From: Aestuariibaculum sediminum
GTDB lineage: Bacteria; Bacteroidota; Bacteroidia; Flavobacteriales; Flavobacteriaceae
Reading direction: 5' to 3'
Assembly (NCBI RefSeq): GCF_014596945.1
Contig: NZ_JACVXB010000004.1
Span: 289,926-353,925 of the forward strand
Length of the DNA stretch: 64,000 bases
The notes beneath the pieces are model-generated. The model saw only the letters and a program-made list of their open reading frames with translations. It was not told where the DNA came from and did no database searches. The stretch's first letter is position 1. Each line of letters opens with the position of its first letter. This document shows positions 19,101 to 26,682 of the stretch, in pieces. Position numbers and translations under genes: made by a program.

Positions 19101-19671
19101 CGAAATTGCCGAGTTCAATAATCAGCTTTTCGGTATTACATCGGCTGCCGAGGAACAGGCTAATATTTTGTCCAATTATTTAGCGGGAGATGTGAGTTGT
19201 GCCTATAATGGCTCTGTGTTAATGAATATTCTCAAGTTTAATGACCTGAATTTGTGTAGTATTGGAGAAATAAAAGTGCCTGAAAACGACGATTCATATG
19301 AAGAAGTAATTTTTACCGATATATCTAAACGCTACTATAAAAAATGTATTGTTAAAGATGATTTATTGATAGGGGCGGTTTTAATGGGAGATAAAAATGA
19401 ATTCGCAGAATTTAAAACCATGATTGAGAGTAAAATAGAAATGGCTGATAAGCGAGATAAATTGCTAAGAGGGGCTTCTAATGATGTACCTGTTATCGGT
19501 AAGTTGGTGTGTTCTTGTAGTCAGGTTGGAGAAGGAAATATCGAAGAGACCATTAAGTCAGGTTGTGTCGATTTCACCGAGTTATGTAATAAAACAGGCG
19601 CAGGTTTGGGGTGTGGAAGTTGCAAAACAGAAGTCAGGGAAATTTTAAGCAATAATAAAGTTTTAGCCTAG
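16150..19671 (+). CDS. nasA: Assimilatory nitrate reductase fused to NasC-type diaphorase
   Basis: Reduces nitrate to nitrite in the cytoplasm. The 1173 aa combine two proteins that are separate in many bacteria. Residues 1 to about 700 form the molybdopterin domain, with a 4Fe-4S site at Cys10, Cys13, Cys17 and Cys45 and probable Mo ligand Cys139 (SRLCMSS). Residues about 705-1060 form an FAD/NAD(P)H oxidoreductase (GAGAAAF, GGGLLGLE). Residues 1118-1173 form a BFD-type 2Fe-2S domain (Cys1121, Cys1123, Cys1155, Cys1158). The chain could thus carry electrons from NAD(P)H to nitrate by itself. It lacks a Tat signal, consistent with assimilation. A second ATG at 16159 is possible, but Met16150 is closest to family N-termini. 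Confidence 0.94.
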   Translation: MLKNEVKTTCSYCGVGCGIIVKRDNNNKILVEGDKNHPVNKGMLCSKGMNLHYVANDVSDRILYPEMRWSRSHPRERVSWDDGLDRAASVFKSLIKKHGPDSVAFYVSGQSLTEEYYIANKLTKGFLGTNNIDTNSRLCMSSAVVGYKKTFGEDSVPISYADIELADCFLITGANPAWCHPILFRRLEKHKEENPDVKIIVVDPRKTDTANFADIHLQLIPGTDIILYNAIARSIFERGLINEEFINNYTEGFEKYKEQLGETSVKEAAKLCGVSEKDIRKVADVIGLSKGFISMWAMGLNQSVVGTDKNFALLNLSLITGQVGKPGSGPFSLTGQPNAMGGREVGGMANLLAVHKDLMNEEHRREVAHFWGVERINPKPGLTATQMFEALESGKLKAIWIACTNPLVSLPNSHRIEKALKNAKFVVVQDISYKSDTVEYADLVLPAAAWLEKEGTMTNSERRISYLPKEINAPGEARPDVEIFCDFAKRMGFRGFNYNSAEEIYDEYASMTKGTNIDVSFLSYDRLKNEGTFQWPVPEYRHTGTPRLFQDKQFFTPSKKAIFNVPAGIKNTSLQPNETYPLILTTGRVRDQWHTMTKTGKVSRLKTHYPKPVLEINPVDAYLFKIKDGDITEIKSENGTVRVRAQVTENISKGVVFLPMHWGKILQTDLNRANNLTNTHIDPQSKEPDFKFTRVSVAKFKKPVEKIIIAGAGAAAFRFIQNYRENNQEDEILVFSKEPNLFYNRVLLPEYVIEELSWEQLLKIKKNELNKLNIKVYPETLIEKIDTKQKVVTDSHGETHSFDKLILATGSRAFIPKDVQINLPGRFTMRNKGDADNFKAYLDATGLPPEEQHIVIVGGGLLGLELAAAMKHKNVKVTIIQRASRLMERQLDAISSKLLALDVQERGIQIYFDNEVSTVFDDEDSNELNITLKSGKFIAAHAIVYAIGTIPNVEIARENGIVCGRGVKVNQHLQSSHPDIFAIGEIAEFNNQLFGITSAAEEQANILSNYLAGDVSCAYNGSVLMNILKFNDLNLCSIGEIKVPENDDSYEEVIFTDISKRYYKKCIVKDDLLIGAVLMGDKNEFAEFKTMIESKIEMADKRDKLLRGASNDVPVIGKLVCSCSQVGEGNIEETIKSGCVDFTELCNKTGAGLGCGSCKTEVREILSNNKVLA

Positions 19672-19681
19672 TATTAACCAA

Positions 19682-21115
19682 ATGCATATGAAAGAGTCAT
19701 ATAGATTAAGAATAAACGGAGGTGTACTTTCACCTGGAGAGTTAAAATATATTTGTGAAGCAGCAGAAGGTCTGGGTTTGGATGCAATTTCATTTGGTTC
19801 ACGACAGGATATTATTTTTCCTGAAGAAATTGATGAAAGTAAGTTTCATCAGTTTGATAAAATTAAGTTCATCAAACCAAAGCGAGATGGTATGGAAAAC
19901 ATTGTTTCTTCCTATGTTTCTGCCGATATATTACCGAATACTTCATGGCTTACCAGTGATCGTTATTTGTATGTTTTGGAGCAATTTAAGCATAAACTAA
20001 AACTTCGGGTCAATATTACCGATCCTAAACAGCGTTTAGTACCTTTATTTACGGGAAATATAAATTTTATAGCCTCCGAACACGAAGATTACTGGTATTT
20101 GTACATAAGACTCCGAGGCTGGAATAAAACGGAAATGTATCCGGCGCTTATTTATAGCTGGGATATGGATAAAATAGAATTAGCTATTGAGAATGTATTG
20201 ATTGAAGAGCCAGAAAATGTAGAAACTCTTTTCGAATTGGTGAGCGATGCTGTCGATACCAACAACCGAACGGTAGACAAACCTCTTGAAGTGCCTTTTT
20301 ATCCCTTTCCTTATTATGAAGGCATGAATCGCTTTGGAGACAAATACTGGTTAGGATTGTATTGGAGAAATAATCGTTACGACATTGCCTTTTTAAAAGC
20401 GATGTGTGATTTATGTTCAGAAAATAAGATAGGAAAAATATCTATAACACCTTGGAAATCTTTTATCGTGAAAGGTATTCCTGTGAAATTTAAATTGCAG
20501 TGGGAAAAGTTTTTAGGTAGCTATGGTATTAATGTAAGGCATTCTATGCTTGAGTTAAACTGGCATTTACCTGTTTTCGATTCGCATGCCTTAAACCTAA
20601 AAAAATATCTGGTAACTAATTTCGACCAAAACGATATAAGTACTTATGGACTTACATTTGGAATTGCAAATTACGAGAGCAAATCCTATCATTTTACATC
20701 TATAGTAATAGAAAAAAATAAGAGTCCAGAAAACTTAGGTGATTTTGTAATTCGAGATACTTATAACTTGTTGTACGCCAAAAATTTCGACCCGAATACC
20801 CGAGAATATATCATGCATGTTCAAGATGTAGATATGGTTGAACTGCCAGGATTACTTATGGAATTAAGTAAACTATATTTTGAACAACTAGGCATGGAAC
20901 GTGCACAGAACGTAGTGGTGAATGAGAAAATTGAAACCCATAAGACGGAGGTTTATCAATGCAAAGAGTGTGCAACGATTTATGAAAATAAATATGGCGA
21001 TGTAACTCAAAATGTTAGTCCGAACACACCATTTGAAAGTTTACCAGAAACATATGAGTGTTCATTATGCGAGTCACCTAAGAGCAGTTTCGAAAAAAAG
21101 ATTTTAGTGTCTTAA
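19682..21115 (+). CDS. Sulfite/nitrite-reductase-like protein with C-terminal rubredoxin domain
   Basis: Protein of 477 aa starting 10 bases after nasA. The first 400 residues resemble the ferredoxin-like half-domains of siroheme reductases (RINGGVLSPGEL near the start; FGDKYWLGLYWRNN later), but no CxxxxxC/CxxxC siroheme-4Fe-4S ligand set is present, so it should not reduce nitrite itself. The C-terminus is a rubredoxin: CKEC at 427-430 and CSLC at 460-463, with one mononuclear iron expected. It is probably an electron carrier or docking partner in nitrate assimilation; this is inferred from position. Start choice between ATG 19682 and ATG 19688 is uncertain. Confidence 0.8.
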   Translation: MHMKESYRLRINGGVLSPGELKYICEAAEGLGLDAISFGSRQDIIFPEEIDESKFHQFDKIKFIKPKRDGMENIVSSYVSADILPNTSWLTSDRYLYVLEQFKHKLKLRVNITDPKQRLVPLFTGNINFIASEHEDYWYLYIRLRGWNKTEMYPALIYSWDMDKIELAIENVLIEEPENVETLFELVSDAVDTNNRTVDKPLEVPFYPFPYYEGMNRFGDKYWLGLYWRNNRYDIAFLKAMCDLCSENKIGKISITPWKSFIVKGIPVKFKLQWEKFLGSYGINVRHSMLELNWHLPVFDSHALNLKKYLVTNFDQNDISTYGLTFGIANYESKSYHFTSIVIEKNKSPENLGDFVIRDTYNLLYAKNFDPNTREYIMHVQDVDMVELPGLLMELSKLYFEQLGMERAQNVVVNEKIETHKTEVYQCKECATIYENKYGDVTQNVSPNTPFESLPETYECSLCESPKSSFEKKILVS

Positions 21116-21230
21116 ATCTTATCTATAGATAATGGTATTTTCAACTATATCTACACGCTGTGTAGCGAAAACATTTGTGATTCATTTTCGAAAATAATAT
21201 TTTTAAATAGCACTTTCTTAAAATTTTTCC

Positions 21231-21644
21231 ATGAATAAGGCTCTGAAAATATTGTTTATTGACGATGACGTAATTGAAGCAATGAAATTTAATCGTGTGG
21301 TATCATCGTTAAAATTAAATCATGAAGTCATAGAGGCTAAAAATGGGGAAGAAGCATTGCAGATTCTTAATGATAAAGAAAACCTTCCAGATATTATATT
21401 ATTAGATTTAAATATGCCTAAGCTTAACGGTATAGATTTTTTAAAAATTCTTAAAAGCGACGACATTTTAAATTACGTTCCTACCATAGTATTAACTACC
21501 TCTAATAATCCCAACGATTTAAAAGCTTGTTATAAAATAGGCGTTGCAGGTTATGTAAAAAAACCACTAAAATATGAAGATTACGTATTAAAAATTCAAA
21601 ATTTAATTAGCTATTGGAGCATGAACGAATTAGTAGAGTTATAG
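21231..21644 (+). CDS. Single-domain response regulator (CheY/Rcp-like)
   Basis: Receiver-only protein of 137 aa with the acidic pocket in FIDDD (residues 9-13), phosphoacceptor Asp59 (LLDLNMP), the switch threonine in LTTS and the conserved lysine in VKKPL. There is no output domain, so it must act by binding a partner or as a phosphate relay. An Hpt protein and a LytTR regulator follow on the same strand, which suggests a small phosphorelay. No histidine kinase is adjacent apart from the NarX-like one 6 kb upstream. Confidence 0.9.
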   Translation: MNKALKILFIDDDVIEAMKFNRVVSSLKLNHEVIEAKNGEEALQILNDKENLPDIILLDLNMPKLNGIDFLKILKSDDILNYVPTIVLTTSNNPNDLKACYKIGVAGYVKKPLKYEDYVLKIQNLISYWSMNELVEL

Positions 21645-21789
21645 GGAGCTAATTGTTAAATGTATTTTAGTAAATAATTTAAAGTGTAACGAATTTAATT
21701 TTAGTAAATACATTAATTTTTATTAATTGTTTATTTTGGTCATTGAGACTATTTTAGCTTTATTGTAAAAAAGTGAAATTTTAATTTTC

Positions 21790-22107
21790 ATGGGTGAACC
21801 AAATTTGGATTATATAAGAAAAATAGCAAATGGCGACCAAGAATTTTTCAATAAGTTAATAAAAATTGTTAAATTCGAATTACCTAACGAAGTAGATTCA
21901 TACAACGATTATATGCAAAGGGGTTGTTTTATGCAGGCAGCCAACATAGTGCATAAAATTAAACACAAAGCTATTATTTTAAGTTGGGAAGATGCTTACC
22001 AAATAGCAGCAACTCATGAAGAAAACTTAAAAGCAGGCAGCAATGTGGATCAAGCATCTTTTGATAATTATTTAACGGCGATGCTGCGTTATATATCTAC
22101 TATTTAA
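21790..22107 (+). CDS. Hpt domain phosphotransfer protein
   Basis: Small helical protein of 105 aa that fits a stand-alone histidine phosphotransfer domain. NIVHKIKHKA places His55 in the position of the phospho-accepting histidine (HxxK pattern), with His59 one helical turn later. It lies between a CheY-like receiver (145 bases upstream) and a LytTR regulator (10 bases downstream). The phosphorelay role is inferred from motif and neighbours. Confidence 0.75.
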   Translation: MGEPNLDYIRKIANGDQEFFNKLIKIVKFELPNEVDSYNDYMQRGCFMQAANIVHKIKHKAIILSWEDAYQIAATHEENLKAGSNVDQASFDNYLTAMLRYISTI

Positions 22108-22117
22108 CCAAATATAA

Positions 22118-22837
22118 ATGAACGCCATTATAATAGATGATGAGCTAACATTTGTTGCTATATTAAAGAAATTATGCGATGAAATTCCTGATTTAAATAT
22201 AGTAGCAACATTTGAGAATGCGACCGAAGCTATTAAATATCTTAATAAACAGGAGGTGGACCTGATTTTTCTGGATATGCACTTACCTGACTTTACTGGA
22301 TTTGAGTTTATTCAAACGTTAAAAAACCAGCCAAAAATTATTGTTATTTCATCCGACAGCAAACTGGCTATAACAGCTTTCGAGTATGAATGCATTGTCG
22401 ATTATATTGAGAAACCTGTTAAATTATCTAGGTTAAAGAAAAGTATCGAAAAGTTGGAAAAATCATTTAATGATGAAGATTTCGAGGCAGATGCCGGGGA
22501 TTTTGTTGATGATGTAGAGGATGTAGAAAATACATTGTTTATTAATATCAATAAAAAACTTATAAAAATAGACATTCAGAATATTAACATTGTTGTAGCC
22601 AAGGGAGATTATATTTACATTAAAACCGAAGATAAAAATCATATTGTGCATGCTTCAATGAAAAAAATATTAGATAAATTACCCAATAGTACTTTTATGA
22701 AAGTGCATAGATCTTATATTATCAATCTTAAGAAAATTGATGAAATAGAGGAGAATGTAATTTATATAGGTAAAAATGTGATTCCTTTAAGTAAACTTGT
22801 TAAACCTCAGCTTATTAGTAGGTTGAATATATTATAA
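22118..22837 (+). CDS. LytTR-family response regulator
   Basis: DNA-binding response regulator of 239 aa with a receiver (IIDDE at 5-9, Asp53 in FLDMHLP, Lys in IEKPV) and a C-terminal LytTR domain from about residue 140. That domain shows the family pattern KGDYIYIKTEDK, VHRSYIINLKKI and PLSKL. It is transcribed with the Hpt gene. Targets are unknown; many LytTR regulators bind paired direct repeats upstream of their targets. Confidence 0.92.
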   Translation: MNAIIIDDELTFVAILKKLCDEIPDLNIVATFENATEAIKYLNKQEVDLIFLDMHLPDFTGFEFIQTLKNQPKIIVISSDSKLAITAFEYECIVDYIEKPVKLSRLKKSIEKLEKSFNDEDFEADAGDFVDDVEDVENTLFININKKLIKIDIQNINIVVAKGDYIYIKTEDKNHIVHASMKKILDKLPNSTFMKVHRSYIINLKKIDEIEENVIYIGKNVIPLSKLVKPQLISRLNIL

Positions 22838-23173
22838 TACCTGTCGCTATTGAAGTATCATTAACATGTAAGAGTATAATATTATTCTTGTTAAATTTTG
22901 GTCGACAGGTTTCGTTATTTAATCGAAAGTTCAAACGTTGTACTTTAATTAATCTTTAACTTTAAAGTAGGAGAGAGCTTATCTATTATGTCGTAAGAGA
23001 TTAATAGCAAGTTAAAAGGCAAAAGCGTAAGTTTTTGCCTTTTTTTAATGAATGTATTTTAGGTTTTAAAAAAATAGACTTATTTCTGTCTACAGAAAAG
23101 TCATCTTTCATCGAAGATTAATTGTTTGGTATAGAGATAAATACGATATTTATAATAACCTAAATAAAGAACA
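22838..23173. other. Intergenic region after the LytTR gene
   Basis: No coding sequence seen. It contains an 8-bp inverted repeat ACCTGTCG (22839-22846) / CGACAGGT (22903-22910) with a 56-base interval, and a strong terminator at 23014-23046. A possible promoter for the next gene cannot be assigned with confidence. Confidence 0.5.
23014..23046 (+). terminator. Rho-independent terminator
   Basis: Perfect 11-bp stem AAAAGGCAAAA (23014-23024) / TTTTGCCTTTT (23033-23043), 8-base loop, followed by more T. It closes the receiver-Hpt-LytTR transcript. Confidence 0.85.
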
Positions 23174-23629
23174 ATGAGATTAGCATTTGTAACGAATTTT
23201 CCATTGTTGGATAGTGAAAATGGTGACTATGTTTTTAATTTAATTAAAAATTTAAGACAAAGTGAACATGTCGCTCAAATAACTCTGATTACCAATAAAT
23301 CGTATGGTAAGTTTGATTTTTGTTTCGAAGAAAAAGGTTGTAAGGTGATAATTAAAGAGAGCTGGGTTAGAGGTAAATTTAATTCAAATAGTATCTGTAA
23401 TTATTTAGAATATCTAAATCCAAGTATAATTTTATACAATTTAAAAAAATTAGATGTTGACGAATTAACATCAAAAAGAAAGATTGAAATGATTTCAACT
23501 TCTACATATAAAGTAGAAAAGTTTGATGAATTCCCAATTTGGCTTGAAATTAGAGATCAACAAGAGTTTTTTAAAGTAAAGGATCTTTTTGGTGATGTTT
23601 ATAAAAAAAATAATATTTCTGTTGCTTGA
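23174..23629 (+). CDS. Unrecognised protein, possibly a glycosyltransferase N-terminal fragment
   Basis: 151 aa, not confidently assigned. The first strand and loop (MRLAFVTNFPLLDSENGDYVFNL) look like the N-terminal Rossmann half of GT-B glycosyltransferases, but there is no catalytic C-terminal half and none follows downstream. It has its own strong terminator on each side (23014-23046 and 23683-23724), so it is an isolated single-gene unit. Codon use is markedly A/T-rich. It could be a truncated remnant or a small protein of its own. Confidence 0.55.
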   Translation: MRLAFVTNFPLLDSENGDYVFNLIKNLRQSEHVAQITLITNKSYGKFDFCFEEKGCKVIIKESWVRGKFNSNSICNYLEYLNPSIILYNLKKLDVDELTSKRKIEMISTSTYKVEKFDEFPIWLEIRDQQEFFKVKDLFGDVYKKNNISVA

Positions 23630-24154
23630 CCTAGATTTAATAAGATAATCAAACTAACAATTTTTTTAAGTGTTCTGCCAAGAAAACAAAAGGAGAATCG
23701 TAAGTGATATCCTTTTGTTTTTTTCTATTTTTTTGATAAGAATTTATCTTTAAATAAATAAGCTTCGTCGATATGTAAGGTTATTTCAGCTAAAAATAAT
23801 TTTGTTTCAACAATGAATTTTAATCTTTGATATTAGTTTTAATGTAGAGTGTAAAGGTATTTACGTGACGATTTTAATGATATTAGTATTATTTAAAATG
23901 AATAATAGCTCTCCTAGTATCTACAATATCGTTGGTATTTGCTAAGTATTAACAGGTGTTCGAACTAAAAGAGGGATTTTTTTATTAGGGATTATTTTTG
24001 AAGCTGTTAATGTAAATGCCTTTATACAGTTGCAGTAATTAGTATGCTGCCATAATAATAAGTTACCAGAAATGGTTAAACTCTCAAAACGTTTTGATTT
24101 TAAAATCAAATTTTAACCCTTTCTTAAAAGGAAGTCTTTACAGGCTTCCTTTTT
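23630..24154. other. Intergenic region between convergent genes
   Basis: About 525 bases without a recognisable gene. It contains terminators at 23683-23724 and 24126-24157 and an 18-bp perfect palindrome TTTGATTTTAAAATCAAA at 24093-24110. The 360 bases between the first terminator and the palindrome have no hairpin or reading frame that I can support. Confidence 0.5.
23683..23724 (+). terminator. Rho-independent terminator
   Basis: 12-bp perfect stem AAAACAAAAGGA (23683-23694) / TCCTTTTGTTTT (23710-23721), 15-base loop, followed by TTT. Ends the 151-aa gene unit. Confidence 0.8.
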
Positions 24155-24157
24155 TTA
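24126..24157. terminator. Probably bidirectional terminator between convergent units
   Basis: Stem AAAAGGAAG (24126-24134) / CTTCCTTTT (24145-24153) with a 10-base loop. A run of T follows on the plus strand and TTTT on the minus strand; it overlaps the end of moaA, so it can end the Moco operon as well as plus-strand readthrough. Confidence 0.75.
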
Positions 24158-25165
24158 TCCTCCAATGGTAATCATACTTCGGTTATTATTATGTCGTTCT
24201 GGGTTTTGAAGTTTGTTTAAGGTGTTCATACCGCCTCTCATTTTAAGTTTCGATTTAACTGCTTTTTCAATAACAGGTTCGATAGAATAACCTGCCCGAA
24301 GAGCGCCTAATATATCAGACTCCGATGTCGAAAATAGGCAGTTTTTTATTTGTCCGTTTGCTGTTAGCCGTAGTCTGTTGCAGGAATCACAAAACGGATT
24401 GGTTATTGAGCTAATAACCGCAAATTGCCCTTTATAGCCTTCTATTTTATAATTTTTTGAGGTGTCGTTTGGTGCATCTGTAAGTCGAATAATTTGGTCT
24501 TTTTTAAAAGTGTCATTTACAAGATTCAATATGTCTTGATAAGATACCATTTTACTTATATCCCAACGGTTGCCATCAAAAGGCATAAATTCAATAAACC
24601 TTACTACTACTGGTAAATCTTTGGTAAAATGAATGAAATCAATCACTTCGTTTTCGTTAAAACCTTTCATTAGAACAACGTTAATTTTAACTTTAAAACC
24701 ATTCTTTATTAAAAGAAGGATATTACGATAAACTTTATCGAATTGATCACGACGGGTAATTTCTTTAAATTTATCTCGGTTTAAAGAATCTAAGCTAATA
24801 TTTAAACTTTTTACACCGTTTTCTTTTAGTACATCTATGAATTTATCGATTAGAACCGCATTTGTTGTTAGAGATAATTCAACTGGCAGTGACGCTAGTT
24901 TATTTAATATAACAGGAAAATCTTTTCTAACCAATGGCTCTCCACCCGTTAAACGAATTTTTGTTACACCATGTTTTACAAAAATGTTAGCTATGGCATA
25001 AATCTCCTCGTAAGTCATTAAATGGCTTTTTGGAGATAATTGCACACCTTCTTCTGGCATACAGTATGAACAGCGCAGGTTGCAACGTTCTATTAACGAA
25101 ATACGCAAGTAACTGTGCTCTCTGCCAAATTGGTCTTGTAATATGTTAGTGTTTTTTAAATTCAT
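24155..25165 (-). CDS. moaA: GTP 3',8-cyclase
   Basis: Radical-SAM enzyme for the first step of molybdenum cofactor synthesis. The N-terminal 4Fe-4S motif is CNLRCSYC (Cys28, Cys32, Cys35) and the C-terminal cluster is CDSC plus a third cysteine in KNCLF. The protein ends in Gly-Gly, the conserved MoaA tail needed for activity. The 336 aa are the usual length. It is the last gene of the Moco operon, separated from moaC-mogA by 149 bases, so an extra internal promoter is possible. Confidence 0.96.
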   Translation of the reverse strand: MNLKNTNILQDQFGREHSYLRISLIERCNLRCSYCMPEEGVQLSPKSHLMTYEEIYAIANIFVKHGVTKIRLTGGEPLVRKDFPVILNKLASLPVELSLTTNAVLIDKFIDVLKENGVKSLNISLDSLNRDKFKEITRRDQFDKVYRNILLLIKNGFKVKINVVLMKGFNENEVIDFIHFTKDLPVVVRFIEFMPFDGNRWDISKMVSYQDILNLVNDTFKKDQIIRLTDAPNDTSKNYKIEGYKGQFAVISSITNPFCDSCNRLRLTANGQIKNCLFSTSESDILGALRAGYSIEPVIEKAVKSKLKMRGGMNTLNKLQNPERHNNNRSMITIGG

Positions 25166-25314
25166 AAGTTATTTTGGGTCATAATGCCATTTTTATAAAG
25201 CTACGAATTAGCCTTTAAAATAACTGTTAATATCAAATAAAATGTCGTATTTACACTGTTGCATGTTTTAAGGAATACTTATTAGTATGTCAACTTGTTT
25301 GGATCAATATTTCA

Positions 25315-26226
25315 TTAATCATGTCTGGCGCCTCGTAACACGCCAAAGCTATGTAACAACGAAGGAAAAACGGCATCCATAGATTCTTTGGCACCGTTGG
25401 TTGAACCAGGTAAAGCTAAAATTAGTGTATTATTTAGTGTTCCTGCCACACTACGTGAAAGCATGGCATAGGGCATTCTGCTTTGACCATAATTTCGAAT
25501 AGCTTCTTCAATACCAGGAATACGTCGATCTAGTATCGGGATTAAAGCTTCTGGTGTAACATCTCTTTTAGATAAACCAGTTCCGCCAGTATAAATTATT
25601 AAATCAATTCCTGCGTCATGGTAATGCTTTGCTTTTGTTTGAATAATTTCATACTCATCTGGAATAATAATATAATCTTCAATCGTTACATTGCAGATTT
25701 CTAATTTTTCAATAATTGCTTTTCCTGCCTTATCTTCTTTTTCGCCAGCCGAAATGGTATCAGAACACACAATAACAGCTGCTTTAATATCGGTTCTAAA
25801 ACGGTTTTTAAAATCCGACTTACCTCCTTTTTTATTTAATAATTTAATAGCATGTATTTCAATGCCTTTGTCTATAGGTTTTAACATGTCGTACATATTA
25901 AGCGCAACTACAGAGGCACCGTGCATGGCTTCGACTTCTACACCCGTTTTATAGATAGTTTTAACGGTAAAAAGAACTGTGATTTCTAAACCGTTTATGT
26001 CGTATTCAACACCTGTAAACTCAATAGGTAGGGGATGACAGTCCGGTAGGATATCGGGTGTACGTTTTACACCAAGTAAACCTGCAGCTTTGCTCATCGC
26101 TAAAACATTCCCTTTAGGTACCGTGTCGTTTTTTATAGCATCAATAGTTTCTGGTTTACTTACTTTTAAAATAGCTTGAGCCGTTGCTATTCGTAAGGTT
26201 GTATTTTTATGCGTAATATCGACCAT
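25315..26226 (-). CDS. moaCB: Fused MoaC-MogA/MoaB: cyclic pyranopterin synthase and molybdopterin adenylyltransferase
   Basis: 303 aa joining two Moco enzymes. Residues 1 to about 148 are MoaC (VKRTPDILPDCHPLP; VEVEAMHGASVVALNMYDM), the second step of the pathway. Residues about 149-303 are the MogA/MoaB fold (VCSDTISAGEKEDKAG; YTGGTGLSKRDVTPE; ALPGSTNGAKESMDAV), which adenylates molybdopterin before molybdate insertion. Such fusions are known in other bacteria. It lies 12 bases after moaE. Confidence 0.92.
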   Translation of the reverse strand: MVDITHKNTTLRIATAQAILKVSKPETIDAIKNDTVPKGNVLAMSKAAGLLGVKRTPDILPDCHPLPIEFTGVEYDINGLEITVLFTVKTIYKTGVEVEAMHGASVVALNMYDMLKPIDKGIEIHAIKLLNKKGGKSDFKNRFRTDIKAAVIVCSDTISAGEKEDKAGKAIIEKLEICNVTIEDYIIIPDEYEIIQTKAKHYHDAGIDLIIYTGGTGLSKRDVTPEALIPILDRRIPGIEEAIRNYGQSRMPYAMLSRSVAGTLNNTLILALPGSTNGAKESMDAVFPSLLHSFGVLRGARHD

Positions 26227-26238
26227 TTTAATAGAATG

Positions 26239-26682
26239 TTAATTGTTTTTTTTCCACTGATGTGTTTCGTCCGTAAATATTTCCTTTCCAAAAACAGGTA
26301 CATGGGCTTTAATTTCCTCTACAATATATTCCAGAGCTTCAAAAACGACTTTTCGTCGAGGCGACGATACAAATACAAACAAGCAAATTTCTCCTGCTTT
26401 TACTGTTCCTAAACTATGATAAATATGCATACATGTTAAATTATATTTAGCAAAAGCGGCCTCACGAATGTGGTGAAATTTTTCGTTGGCCATGTCTTCA
26501 TATGCGCTGTATTCAATAGCAGAAACTGATTTACCATTAATAACATCGGCTCTAACCTGACCTAAAAAAATATTGTGTGCTCCAATGCTTGTTTTAGATT
26601 GGTGTTTAGCAATAGAGTTTCCAATAAATTCTGAAGAGATTGGGCCATGTTGAAACACGTTTTTCGGTTTTTTATCGGTCAT
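26239..26682 (-). CDS. moaE: Molybdopterin synthase catalytic subunit
   Basis: 147-aa large subunit of MPT synthase, which moves sulfur from MoaD onto precursor Z. The signature is visible as HNIFLGQVRAD, CMHIYHSLGTVKAGEICLFVFVSSPRR and the catalytic lysines in RRKVVFEA and VFGKEIF. Its start overlaps the end of moeB by 11 bases, so translation is coupled. The matching MoaD is fused to MobA three genes away in the same operon. Confidence 0.94.
   Translation of the reverse strand: MTDKKPKNVFQHGPISSEFIGNSIAKHQSKTSIGAHNIFLGQVRADVINGKSVSAIEYSAYEDMANEKFHHIREAAFAKYNLTCMHIYHSLGTVKAGEICLFVFVSSPRRKVVFEALEYIVEEIKAHVPVFGKEIFTDETHQWKKNN

Noticed and set aside
25166..25314. Possible Moco riboswitch before moaA
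   Set aside because: The 149-base gap was read on the minus strand and shows no structure resembling the known Moco RNA motif.
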